Below the pieces are notes generated by a model. It did not search any database. It was not told where the DNA came from and worked only from the letters and a program-made list of their open reading frames with translations. From Spirodela intermedia (taxonomy: Eukaryota > Streptophyta > Magnoliopsida > Alismatales > Araceae): a stretch of 64,000 bases of DNA. Below, in pieces: positions 23,125 through 34,030 of the stretch. The stretch spans positions 3,814,001-3,878,000 of the forward strand of contig LR746279.1 in assembly GCA_902729315.2 (NCBI GenBank), in the 5' to 3' direction. How positions within the stretch are numbered: position 1 is the first letter of the stretch; each line of letters opens with the position of its first letter. Position numbers and translations under genes: made by a program.

Positions 23125-23809
23125 TGATGTAGTCCAAGACACAAGTTAAAGTTTCAACTTCGAATTTGGGCCTACTTATCTTAAATTTGAGTTATAAAGT
23201 GAAAAGTGTTAAAAATGGAGCCCACATATATCACTAGTGGGCTATAAGTCCGAAAAGTAATATTTATTTATTATTTTATCTTTTCACTTCTAGAAATCAT
23301 TTTGTCTCTTTCTTTTTAGAAGTGACTTTAATATTGTTCAGTTTGTACTTAAGATTTGTTCAGAATTTCTAATTGTTAGAGTCTGTACTTAAGAACTATT
23401 TAATTTATCTATTTGTTAGAGTTTGTTTCAGGTCATTTCAGAGTTAATTAGAGTATTTTCAGAAGATATGTCTAATATTTCAATTTGGTAGTCTATTTTA
23501 AGTCATTTCAGAGCTAGTCACATTCTATTCCTAGGATCTTATCAGTATCTTTCTTTTGAAAGCACCTCACCTCTATTTTAAGCTTATATAAAAGTCCTCA
23601 TTGTAACATGAGGTCCTCACCTTTTAGTTAAATCAGTTTTTTCTACTGTCCAAACCTTTCTTTCTTGCTTGTGGATTTAGGCACCCCCTTATAGATTCAA
23701 GAGTTGAAGACTCTGAATTTACAGATTAAGATGTTAACTTATTTCTAAGATTAGAGCTTTGTGGATTCAAGCTCATATCTTATTTATCTTCTGTATTACT
23801 ATTGTATGA
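23125..23809 (+). repeat. 5' LTR of the gypsy element
   Basis: Matches the 3' LTR throughout, for example CCAAGACACAAGTTAAAG at its start and GTATTACTATTG near its end. It begins TGATG and ends ATGA where the 3' LTR ends ATCA. Confidence 0.8.
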
Positions 23810-23811
23810 GT

Positions 23812-23824
23812 TGGTATTAGAGTA
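23812..23824 (+). other. Primer-binding site
   Basis: TGGTATTAGAGTA lies two bases after the 5' LTR. It matches the common plant PBS TGGTATCAGAGC complementary to initiator tRNA-Met, with a C-to-T change. Confidence 0.75.
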
Positions 23825-24079
23825 AGTTAATATTTCAATCAAGATTCAAAGATGTGACAAGGTAAATCTGCTCAAGATTCAGATTGAAGTTTTTTTTCTT
23901 TCAAAATCAGATTTTATTACATTTCAAGATTAAATAGATCAAAAATTTAATGATATTAGTGAAATCTTGAAAACTCTTTTGACAAGAATGAGTACATCAA
24001 AGAGTCATTCATGCCCTCCTAGAGATTATGAAATCATACGCCTTCAAAAAGTCATTCATATTGAATCTTCATCAGATAC

Positions 24080-24870
24080 TCAAGATTTAAAGAAGATAAC
24101 TTTTAAGATTTTCCTATGAAGATTGACTTATCATGTTTTAATGACCATTTGAAGATTGAAGAGTTCTTAGATTGGTTAGTTGAAGTAGAATGATTTTTTG
24201 ACTATATGAAAAATTCTGATGAAAAACAAGTAAAATTATTGACTTATAAATTGAAGGGTAGAGCTTATGTCTGGTGGGATCAATTACATAGCACACGTAT
24301 AAGGTTAGGCAAAGAATTTATACAATCATGAGAGAAAATAAAGAAACTCTTGAAATCTTATTTTTTTCTTAATTATGAATAAATTTTATATCAATAGTAT
24401 CAAAACTACAAACAAGGAAATAAATGAATTTCTAATTATGTTGAAGAATTTTATTGTTTATCTTCTCGAATTAACATTACATAATCTAAGTCATATGTGA
24501 TTTCAAGATTTAAAAGTAGTTTCATATAGAAAATTGAAAACAAAGTAACTTTAGAGTCATTTTTTAAGCCTAATGATATCATAATGATTGCAAAGTGTGT
24601 TGAAGTCTTGTTAGAGAAAAAAAAATCAGAATTTGAAATTTTGGAAGTCAGAATTCAACTCTTCAACTAGATAAAGTAAGACTGTAAAATGTTTCTTCTA
24701 CACCACATAATGAATGACTGAATCAAAGTTTTGTCAGATCAAGTAGAGAAATTTTTTTTGCCCAAGTCTTTACTAATAAAAATCCCTATACTCTTAATGT
24801 CATTCTTAAGTACTATAAGTGTGAAGAAAATAGACACAAATCAAATATATGTCCTAAGCATGACACGATA
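24080..24870 (+). pseudogene. gypsy gag remnant with zinc-knuckle trace
   Basis: Broken frames read IDLSCFN...FLDWLVEVE, KLLTYKLKGRAYVWWDQL and NYVEEFYCLSSR, the typical plant gypsy gag core. Near 24810-24860 KCEENRHKSNICPK is a decayed CCHC knuckle. Several stops and frame changes. Confidence 0.75.
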
Positions 24871-25049
24871 AACCTTACAAATTCTATCTAAGAAGAAATA
24901 GAATATGAAGAACCAGAAATTAAAAGTGAACTAGATTTTTTTTTATTAAATTTGATATTGGAGATGTACTGTCACATTCACTTCTAATAAGAAGATTGAT
25001 ATATTCACTAAAAAGAGACGAAGACCCACAACACCATAACATCTTCAAA

Positions 25050-25330
25050 CAAAGTGCATTGTGAATTTTAAGATATGTGATATAATTATTGATAGTAACA
25101 CTAGTGAGAATATTGTCTCTTATGTTATGGTTAAAAATTAAGTTTGTACATAAGGCTACACCTTCATCCATACCTAATTAGTTAGATCAACAAGGAAACG
25201 AAAAGTAAAATTTCAGAGACATGCTTGATCAAATTTTCAATTGGTCATACTTATTCTAATGAAGTGCAATGTGACGTTATTGAGATGAATGTTTGTCACA
25301 TGATATTAGGCAAATCATGATAGTTTGATG
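25050..25330 (+). pseudogene. gypsy protease remnant
   Basis: Reads VNFKICDIIIDSNTSENIVS, the aspartic protease region in which the usual DSG active-site triplet has become DSN. Followed by stops. Confidence 0.65.
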
Positions 25331-25599
25331 TTGATGTTACACATTGTGATAAAAAATATTTATATTTTTTATAAAAATAAAAAAAAATTAATTTGTCTTT
25401 AATATAAGACAATGATTTTAATAAAGGAGAAATGAGAAAAAAAAAGTAATGCTCATCAACTAGACAGACTTTCTTAAAGATTTGATATTAATACTGAATT
25501 AGTTGTTATTGTTCAAAAATCTGATTCAAATACTAAAATAGCTGATTTGATATCAAAAGTTGTTGAAAAGTCTATTATTTGAATTTTTTGTAATTCAAG

Positions 25600-26364
25600 A
25601 ATTATCTACTCATTTTCCACCAATGCTAGATGTACAATATCATATTGATCTTATGTTAGGAGCAAGCTTGCATAACCCCCACATTATAGAATGACTCTGT
25701 AAAAAAAACAAATTCTACAAAAATAAGTTGAAGAATTATTGAGTAAAGAATTGACAAGAAAAAGCATGGGTCAATACTTTGTGCCTACTCTACTTGTTCC
25801 TAAGAAAGATAGAAGTTGGTGGATGTGTGTCAACAACAGAGTATACGTTGAATATAGATTGTATAGTTATCAATAAGATAATAATTAATTATAGATTTCC
25901 AATTCCGCACTTAGATGACATGTGGAATATACATTATGGTTCTAAAATTTTCTCAAAAGTTTATTTAAAGAACATATATCATCAAATCCGAATTTGACTA
26001 GGAAGTAAGTGGAAGATTGTATTTAAAACTTAAATAGGTCTTTATGAATGATTGGCCATGCCTTTTGGTTTATCCAACACTTTCAGCACCTTTATGAAAG
26101 TGATGAGTTAGATTTTAAAACCTTTTATTAATAATTTATTATTTTTTATTTTGATGACATTTTTATTTACAGTATTATGGAAGAAGAACATATTAAAAAT
26201 CTCATATCAATATTTAAAGTGTTACAAAAAAATAAATTATATATTAACTTAAAAAAATGTGACTTCATAATCGTTAATTTGTTATTCTTCGAATATGTTG
26301 TAAGTACAAATAGGATCAAAATAGATAAAGAAAAGGTCAAAGATATTAAAGATTGCTCAACACT
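25600..26364 (+). pseudogene. gypsy reverse transcriptase remnant, 5' part
   Basis: Recognisable blocks are NYRFPIPHLDDM...FSKVYLKNIYHQIRI (25886-25997), FYFDDIFIYS (about 26143-26172, the YxDD catalytic box) and NKLYINLKKCDF (26231 onward). The frame is interrupted, and the domain is cut at 26364 by the nested insertion. Confidence 0.8.
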
Positions 26365-28006
26365 GACGTGACTCAGTCGTTGTATATTAAATCACGCAAA
26401 TATAAAATTTATAAAACTAGAAAATACGAATTTTCGGATATTTAGAAGTATTTCTGAATAAATATATCACTTATAATTCAATAAAACTTCCAAAAATAGC
26501 GGTAATTTTCCAAGTCGATCACAGGGATGTAATATAATATCTGGTAATTATTCAGAATTTTTCTCAATGAATACGATTTTCTATGAATTTTATACTAGGA
26601 AATGAAAAGGAAATATATTTAAAATTCACGAAAAAGAAGTAAATAAGGGTGCGGACGTTAGGATGACGTCAGTGCCCGGCGAACGTGAATCGGGCAGAAA
26701 CAGAGTTCCGCCTGGCGATTCTTACGAAAGCGATTACAAACGATTTAGTTAATCAAATTAAGATCTGTAAAAGCCGGAAGAATTGTAATAGAACAAAGTA
26801 TAATTTGGTAAATCAAAATCACAAAAATTATCACTAAATGAAGCGTAAAGTAAGTTTAAAGCAGGAAAATAGAGTTCCGGCGTCGCGACGGCGATGCGTC
26901 GACGATGCACCAGAATCTTGAGCGTTTGAGAGGATCGTCGTGTAGTGTCCATGGCCTCGAAGGCTCTCCTTGGGCAAAGACGACGTGAGCAATCTCTAGA
27001 TCTTCTCGCGAAGTCTAGAAATTAATGAAATGGGTCGCCGAGTCGTCTCCAGCGGCTGTCACCCGGCGGAGCAGAAAAATGGCGACTTTGCGGCTCTCCG
27101 GCGGCTGTCACCTGGCGGAGAGGAGCTGGATGGAGGTGGGGCGCGTGTCAAGGAGCTTCATCCTCAAGTCCGCGCAGCAAGAGGAGGCTCTTCATCGCAT
27201 CTGGTACGCTCTCAGGAGGTGGTGACTCGTCTCCCGACGGATCGTCCTCTTCCCGACAACAGTTTGATCGTCGATCAATCGGAGATGATTTACTCGATGG
27301 ATTCGCGATCTTTTTATCGTGAATCGTTCAACAATTTTAGTAGCAATGCTCCACGAATCGCGTTGATGAGATTTTCGCCGATGATCCAGCGATTCTGGTT
27401 GCTTAATCCTTCACCGACGATCTGCAGGAAAGCCGCGATAATTAGATAAAAATATATGAATTTTGACTGTGGGAGGATTCGAACCCGCGCCGGTTGTCCG
27501 CCCCTTCTAAGGAAGGTGTGACGCGGGTTTAGTCCCACATCGGTTGTGTGCCGATTTTTCAGGCGAATATATAGTAATGTTAGCTTTGAAGCAAAGTCCC
27601 TTCTCTCGCGTGTACGACCACTCCTTGCCCCACAGCCGGCTGGCCACCGGTGACGTGGAAGGGGAGTGGCGCGCACACGTGCCCCTATCGGTCCAAGCCG
27701 CTCGAGCCCCTGCTCGCGGCTACTCCCCGACTGAGCTTCTGTCCCGCTTGCGGGCCCGGCTGGTTGGCGGGTTCCCCCCATTTTGCAATATTTTAGTTTT
27801 ATATCTTTTTCTTTATTTATCTCAAAAGTAAGACTGTAAAAATCATATAAATTCGTATAAAATCACATAATTACCCAAAAAAATCACATTAATCAACTGA
27901 AAACCACTTTTCACACTTTAACACAAATATAAGTCTATTTATTACGAGTTAAGCCTAAAACTATATTATTTACTAATTATTAACTCATGATAATGAAGAC
28001 TTATCA
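26365..28006. mobile_element. Nested 1.64-kb insertion of unknown class inside the gypsy pol
   Basis: The gypsy reading breaks after ...DIKDCSTL and resumes with QV*SFHRLTLFYRRFI. The hexamer AACACT occurs at both edges (26359-26364 and 28007-28012), as expected for a target-site duplication. The insert has AT-rich ends and a GC-rich core (about 26640-27790), no recognisable protein and no clear terminal repeats. The core holds a duplicated CGGCTGTCACC-GGCGGAG phrase (27052 and 27103), a tRNA B-box-like GGTTCGAATCC on the minus strand (27475-27485) and a USE/TATA pair. It might be a non-autonomous element that captured host sequence; class not determined. Confidence 0.55.
27531..27573 (+). 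promoter_or_regulatory. snRNA-type USE plus TATA box with Pol III-like spacing
   Basis: AGTCCCACATCG (27531-27542) fits the plant snRNA upstream sequence element consensus RTCCCACATCG. TATATA at 27568-27573 follows after 25 bp. In plants short USE-TATA spacing goes with Pol III (U6-like) promoters and about 10 bp more with Pol II. The motif is also common inside plant repeats, so activity is unproven. Confidence 0.4.
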
Positions 28007-28620
28007 AACACTAATTATAATTTATCAAGTTTAAAGCTTTCATAGATTGACATTATTTTATAGAAGATTCATCTAAACTTTTAGCTTAATAATATTTTTA
28101 ATTATTGAATGTATGAAAAAAGATAATTTTAAAAGGACTGATGAAGCTCGTAAAAGCTTTATCATGATAAAAGAGAAATTATGTTCTATTCTTATTTTAG
28201 CCTTGTCAAATTTTGATAAATTATTTAAAGTGAAATGTGATGCATCCATAGTTGGCATTGGAGGTGTACTATCGCAAGAAGGTTGGCCAATAGTATTGAT
28301 TCAACAACATATAAAGTTTGTTTTATATGGCATAGTTGGCATTGAAGGTGTACTCTTGCAACAACTATTTAGAAATTTTCTATGAAAAACTTTTTGATGT
28401 AAGAAAAAAAATAGATAACTTATGAAGTAGAATTTTATGATGTGGTCCATGCTTTAGAAACATAGGAACACTACTTGATTTAACAAGAGTTTATTTTATA
28501 TACTAATCATCATGCTCTTAAATTAGTCAATAGTTAGACTTATATCAATACAATGCGTGCTAGATGGATATCTTTTATTCAACATTTTCTTTCATTATTA
28601 AACACAAGTAAAGGAAATTG
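28007..28620 (+). pseudogene. gypsy RT end and RNase H remnant
   Basis: Continues the RT connection region (SFHRLTLFYRRFI) and then RNase H: DEARKSFIMIKEKLCS, ALSNFDKLFKVKCDASIVGIGGVLSQEG (28197-28287). A short internal direct duplication repeats the VGIGGVL segment at about 28335. Stops throughout. Confidence 0.75.
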
Positions 28621-28849
28621 ATCAAGTTGTAGATGCTTTTAGTAGAAAAATAACATGTTTGATAAACTTACATGATGAGATCATAGGATTTGATTATCTC
28701 AAGAAATTATACTCAAACGATGATGATTTTTCTCAATAATATATGATATGTCAAGAATATCAACTAAAAGTTTTCACCTACATGATGATTTCTTATTTTG
28801 AGGAACACAATTATGTATTCTTCGCAACTCTTTAAGAGAGAAACTACTA

Positions 28850-29880
28850 TGAGAACTACACTCTTCAAGTTTAGAAGAACACAGGTTGAGAAAAGACCTT
28901 ACAATCAATTGAAGAGCTGTATTATTGGCCCAAACTAAAAAAAATGTAGAAACTTTTATTAGTAAATGTCATGCTTGTTAAACCTACAAGGGACAAAGTC
29001 AAAATATTAGACTATACACTCCATTGTCAATTCCAAAACGTCCATAGACTGATATTTCTATGGACTTTATATTTGGTTTACTGTGAACACAAAGAGGAGT
29101 TGACTCAATTTTTATAGTCGTTGATAGATTTTCAAAAATAGCACATTTCATTACATGTAAAAAGACAAATGATACAAGTCAAATAAAAAATCAATTTTTT
29201 AAATAAATTATTCTTCTACATGAAATTCTTGAGTCAATTATCTCTAATAGAGATTCTAAATTTATATTTCACTTCTAGCAAACTCTTTGGAAAAGATTTG
29301 ACACAATTTTGAAATTCAATTATATTAGTCACCTACAAATTGATGGCCAAACTAAAAGTTGAGAGTAAAACTCTTAGCAATTTGATTTGTTGTATTTCAA
29401 GAGAAAAACTAAATAAATAAGATTATGTTTTGACCCAAACAAAGTTTATTTATAATTTGATGATTAATTGTTCAACTAACCAATCTTTATTTTTAGTAGT
29501 ATATTATTTTCCTTTAAAAATTTGATTAGATCTATTACAAATATTAAGATCAGTTGGAACTAGTATTATTGCAAATAATATGATAAATCATATCAAAATA
29601 TTTTATGAAGGTGTGATACACAATCTCGCAATAAATTATGATAAAATAGTAACATATAAGAAAAGAAAAAAGAGATATTTGAAGTTGGAGATAAAGTGAT
29701 GGTGTACCTTTGCAAATAATAATTTCCAATAGTAACTACAACAAGTTGAAGCCAAAGAAATATGATCCATATTAAGTTTTACAAAAGATTAATGGTAATA
29801 CATACCTCATTGAGCTCCCACTTAATATGACTATTTCACTCACATTCAATGTCAGTGACATGTATGACTATTACGACGAT
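28850..29880 (+). pseudogene. gypsy integrase remnant and C-terminal tail
   Basis: Integrase core reads TDISMDFIFGL (about 29051) and [22 protein letters not shown] (29120 onward). The tail reads EVGDKVMVYL, KLKPKKYDPY and ends FNVSDMYDYY (29851 onward), typical of plant gypsy. Many stops. Confidence 0.75.
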
Positions 29881-29909
29881 TTAAATGAAGACTCGAGGGT
29901 GAGTTTTCT

Positions 29910-29920
29910 TGAAGAAAGAG
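29910..29920 (+). other. Polypurine tract
   Basis: TGAAGAAAGAG immediately before the 3' LTR start TGACAG, the expected plus-strand primer position. Confidence 0.55.
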
Positions 29921-30654
29921 TGACAGAGGTACCCCAAGACACAAGTTAAAGTCTCAACTTCGAATTTGGGTCCACTTATCTTAAATTTGGGCCATAAAAT
30001 AAAAAGTGTTAAAAAGAGAACCTACATATGTCACTAGTGGGCTAGAGGTCCAAAAAGTAATATTTATTTCATACTTGATGTCATTTCACTGCTAAAAGAC
30101 ACTTTATGTCTCTTTCTTTCTAGAAGGGACTTTAATGTGGTTTAATATGTACCTAAGATCTATTTAAGATCTTTGACTATCAAAGTCTATAGTTAAGATC
30201 TTCTTAGGATCTCTAATTGTTAAAATTTGTATCTAAGATCTGTTCAATATGTCTACCTGTCATAGTCTACTTCAAGTCATTTCAGAATTAGTTAGAGTGT
30301 TTTCAGATGATATATCTATGATTTAAGTATGTTAGAGTTTTGTTTTAAACTATTTCAGCGCTAGTCAAACTCTATTCCTAGGATATGTCAAGATCTTTCT
30401 TTTAAGAGTGCCCCACCTTCTTTCTAAGCCTATATAAAGGCCCCCATTGTAATATGAGGTCTTCACTTTTTAGTTGAATCATTTTTCTCTACTATGAGAA
30501 CCTTTTCTTCTTGCTTGTGGATTCAAACCTTCTAGTAGATTCAAAGGCTAAAGACTCTGAATTTGTGGATTTAGAGGTTGGCTTCTTTCCTAAGCTTAGA
30601 GCTTTGTAGATTCAAGCCCAGATTTTATTTATCTTCTATGTTACTGTTACATCA
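29921..30654 (+). repeat. 3' LTR of the gypsy element
   Basis: Pairs with the LTR at 23125-23809; the opening and closing blocks align, with scattered substitutions and small indels. Ends TACATCA. Confidence 0.8.
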
Positions 30655-30659
30655 TCAAT

Positions 30660-31039
30660 CGACAGCTCAATTCAACTTGCATTGATATTCATGAGGGACG
30701 CAACTCAATCAAGTTGGGGTGAAAAGAGAACTCGAAAGCAAGTAGCTAAGCTCCTTAGAAGAAGAGGAAAAAAAAAGAATACATTCTCTATATAGATTTT
30801 GATTCAACCACATCTCTATTTAGTTGTTTTTACATTGACGAAACTCATCATCAATGAACCTAAACCCTTAATTCTGTGTGAAGACTTCTTATCCATAGTG
30901 CTCGCCTGTCCTCCTAAACTAACAAGAAGCTACTCTACTCACAGCAATGGCCTAGTCATCCTACTCTTCCAGTCTTCATTTAAGTCACCTCATGTGAGGG
31001 CACTCTTCCAATCGTCAAGCAAGGAAAAAAAAATACAAG
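30660..31039. other. Spacer between retroelements
   Basis: No coding sequence or repeat recognised. Confidence 0.5.
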
Positions 31040-31948
31040 AGTTATGATTGCTATGGAATATAAATAGAGTCCATGAGATGTTGTTAAACATTCATCTTTA
31101 GGGTTGAATCACAGTATTAGTTATATATTGATTAATAGTGAAGAAAAAGAAAAAGCATATATAAGTCATTATTAAATCAAATATTTTGAGATTAAAATGC
31201 TTATTTAAATTTAAAGTAGCTCAATCAAGAAAACTTATCTTCAAATTAGGTAGAGTAGAAGAATATGCTATTATAGTTTCAGATATGTATCAACACTTAG
31301 TTGAAATGCTGATATGTCTACCTCATACATGAACAAGTATAACATATACAATGAGTGTAATTAGCTAATTTATGCATGATCTTGAGCAAATACATTTGAC
31401 ATGGGTCATTGAGTATTACATTACCTCAAAAGGACACCAAGAAAAAATATTTTGTGATTTAATGCTTGAAGTATATACGAATGCTGATTATGCATGATCT
31501 ATAATAGATAATAAGTTTACTACATGTTATTGCACATTCTTAATAGAAATCTTATAACATGGCACCACAAGAAGTAAATGTGGTAGTAACATTTAGCACA
31601 AAAATAAAATTTCAAGTCATTGCTTAAAGTATATATAAATTATTGTGAGTAAATATTATATTATAATATTTGAGGATCAAGAGTGGCAGCCAAATGAGAC
31701 TTGATTATGAAAACCAATCTACAATCAATAAATTACACAATTCAATTCAAGATGACCAAATTAAATATATTGAGATTGGTTTACACTTCATCAAAGATAA
31801 GCTCAAAAGTGATATAATTTGCAAGCCTTGTCACAACATGCAATCTTTTTGCAAATATACTTACAGAGGATTCAAAAAATAATATGTTTCGGTACCTTGT
31901 ATCCAATTTGAGAATAAATGACATGCATTCACCAACTTGAAGGGAATG
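31040..31948 (+). pseudogene. Ty1/copia pol remnant, copy 1
   Basis: Broken frames follow the copia RT-RNase H order: YQHLVEMLICLPHT (31289 onward), FMHDLEQIHL, LEVYTNADYA (about 31467), SIIDNKFTTCYCTFL, then NKLHNSIQDDQIKYIEIGLHFIKDKL (31726-31803) and DIICKP. The last 70 codons are still open (31670-31882). Ends at a CCAACTTGAAGGGAA polypurine-like edge followed by TGTTAGAATATCA, a typical copia 3' LTR start. Confidence 0.75.
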
Positions 31949-32130
31949 TTAGAATATCATTTTTTTTCCTAATATTCTTCTTTATTTTTCTCATTATAAA
32001 CCAAATCAAACAAGTCTAGATAGATCAAGTTTATCCAACTTATTAGGGAGAGCTAATATAAATACTAGCCTCAACGTAAACCCTATTTTTGATAAATGAA
32101 AACATTAAAAAGTTCCAACTATTTTTTTCT
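31949..32130 (+). repeat. copia 3' LTR-like segment, copy 1
   Basis: Starts TGTTAGAATATCATT and contains GTAAACCCTATTTTTGATAAAT. The counterpart lies at 34031-34200. The far edge is uncertain. Confidence 0.5.
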
Positions 32131-32700
32131 TTCTTCTTTCTCATGCCATCACTGTTGGAGATAAATGGAGAACAACATGTATATTCCACAAGGTCTTACT
32201 GGGATGGTGAAAGATTGCATGAAACCAAATGGCCACAAAGAAATGAAATAAGAAGCATCCACACTAAGCAATTAGTTATATTTTTATGTTTAATGTTAAG
32301 ACAACCCAAGGTTGAAAGAGAGGAGGGCTCTTAGATCCTTGAAAGGGTTGACACCTAATCAAATACAATTGTTACATTCACCCTCCCTCTAATGGGTCAA
32401 CCACTCCTTCTCTCCCCCCCAAGAAGGGAAAGAACATAAAGTCAAATAAGGACAAGGAAGACTTGGGATTCCAATAGAGTAGTCACTACACAAACATTCA
32501 CACATGCACGCTGTTGACCAAACCAAATAACTAAAAGACTAGTACATTTGAGTGGTGTTTAAATCCCTTCAAAAGCTACAGCCAATATGCAATAGCAGTA
32601 CATTTTGTCATATGATCGTCTCTCATCATCACATGGAGTTTTCATTATTAGTTTAAACAATATTATGATCCATCTATATTTCTCTTAGTGAAATATAAAA

Positions 32701-34030
32701 ACAAGTTATGAATCAAGAGATGAAAGTTTTAAAGAAAAATAAAATTTGAGGCCTGGTGGAGCTGCCAATAGAAAAAAATTATGTTGGGTTCATATAAAGA
32801 TAAAAGGTATGATTAGTTGTCAAGGGATGTATACTCAAAACTACAACATTATTTTTGAAGATAAGATGAATAATGTCATAATATTATTTGCATTAGCACC
32901 TAATTATAACTAGGATCTACAACAATTTGATGTTAAAAATGTATTTTTGCATAGAGAATTAGAAAAAAAGCCTACAGTGTGCAAGTTGAGTTAATCACCT
33001 CATACCTTATTTAGCCAATTTACAAGGGCTATGGTTGTGATGAGATATAAACAAAGTTAAGAAGATTTTGTAAAATATTCATCTTCAAGGTTGGGTTACA
33101 CCATTATTAGTAAAACATTCATCTTCATGGTTGAGTTCACAACATTACTCCATGTTGATGATATAATTGTGATTCAGAATGAAGAATAATTAATACTGAA
33201 ATGTGTATATGCATGCTAATTATTTAGTGTATATAGTTAATAATTACTTTATTATCACACCTTCTTTAGTAGAAATCTTATAACATGATGCAATAAAAAG
33301 TAAAATGAGGCAGTAAGTTCAACAAAAAAGTAGAATTTCAAACCGTGGCTAAAGGTAGAATTTCTTAATTATTATTAGTAAAAATTATATTAAAAGATTT
33401 GAAGATCAAGGGTGATAGTTCAATGGGACTTAACTTTGACAACAAATTTATAATCAACAAAGCACACAATTCAATTCAACATGACTAAATCAAATGTTGA
33501 GATTGATGAATGCTTGATTAAAAAGGTCAAATGTGACATCATCTATGTGTCAACATACAATTAACATACAAGTATACTAAGGGCTTAAACAATGGTATGT
33601 TTCAAGATCTTATATCCAAGTTGAGAATAGATGAAATATATTGATGACATACATTCACAAAGTTGAGGGGAGTATCAAAATATCATTTTCTTAACCAATT
33701 TTTCTTTATTTTTCTCATGAAATATATTTTTTCTCAAATGTAACTTATCTATGTGTCAACATACAATTAACTTACAATTAACTATGACACTATCTATAAC
33801 ATTATCAAATATTTTTCTCATGACATTATCTATGTGTCGACATACAATTAACTTACAATTAACTATGACACTATCTATGACATTATCAAATATTTTTCTC
33901 ATGACATTATCTATGTGTCAACATACAATTAACTTACAAATATACTAAGGGTTTAAACCATGGTATGTTTCAAGATCTTATATCCAATTTGAGAAAAGAT
34001 TAAGTGTATTCAAGATATACATTCCCCAAC
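32701..34030 (+). pseudogene. Ty1/copia pol remnant, copy 2
   Basis: Longer than copy 1 at its 5' side. It includes LQQFDVKNVFLHRELE (32917-32965, the copia RT block with its catalytic Asp) and LLHVDDIIVIQNE (near 33144, the YVDD box as HVDD). Then come RNase H and the 3' end with AHNSIQHD- and KSNVEIDE-like fragments (33460-33520). Interrupted by stops and by a local expansion at 33541-33950. Confidence 0.75.

Larger units (their letters stand above)
23125..30654 (+). mobile_element. Decayed Ty3/gypsy LTR retrotransposon (about 7.5 kb including a nested insertion)
   Basis: Two similar LTRs (23125-23809 and 29921-30654) bound a gag-protease-RT-RNaseH-integrase order, which is diagnostic of Ty3/gypsy. 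Flanking 5-mers TCAAC (23120-23124) and TCAAT (30655-30659) look like a target-site duplication with one mismatch. Every domain is broken by stops and frameshifts, and the LTRs have diverged, so the insertion is old and cannot move on its own. A 1642-bp segment (26365-28006) is inserted between RT and RNase H. Confidence 0.85.
31040..32700 (+). repeat. Segmental direct duplication, copy 1 (partner about 33030-34840)
   Basis: The same order of copia pol end, LTR-like segment and a unique flank (GAGAACAACAT..., GCATGAAACCAAATGGCC, ...AAAGTCAAATAAGGACA..., CCCTTCAAAAGCTACAG) occurs again at 33030-34840. The shared non-transposon flank shows that this is duplication of a genomic segment, not two independent insertions. 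Confidence 0.75.

Noticed and set aside
27464-27540. A functional tRNA gene
   Set aside because: The T-arm-like GGTTCGAATCC is present, but I could not build matching acceptor, D and anticodon arms.
27595-27620. U6 snRNA gene after the USE/TATA pair
   Set aside because: GTCCCTTC occurs near the expected start, but the conserved U6 body does not follow.
27314-27781. 155-codon minus-strand frame in the nested insertion
   Set aside because: Runs through the USE motif and B-box region with no recognisable protein features; GC-rich sequence gives long open frames by chance.
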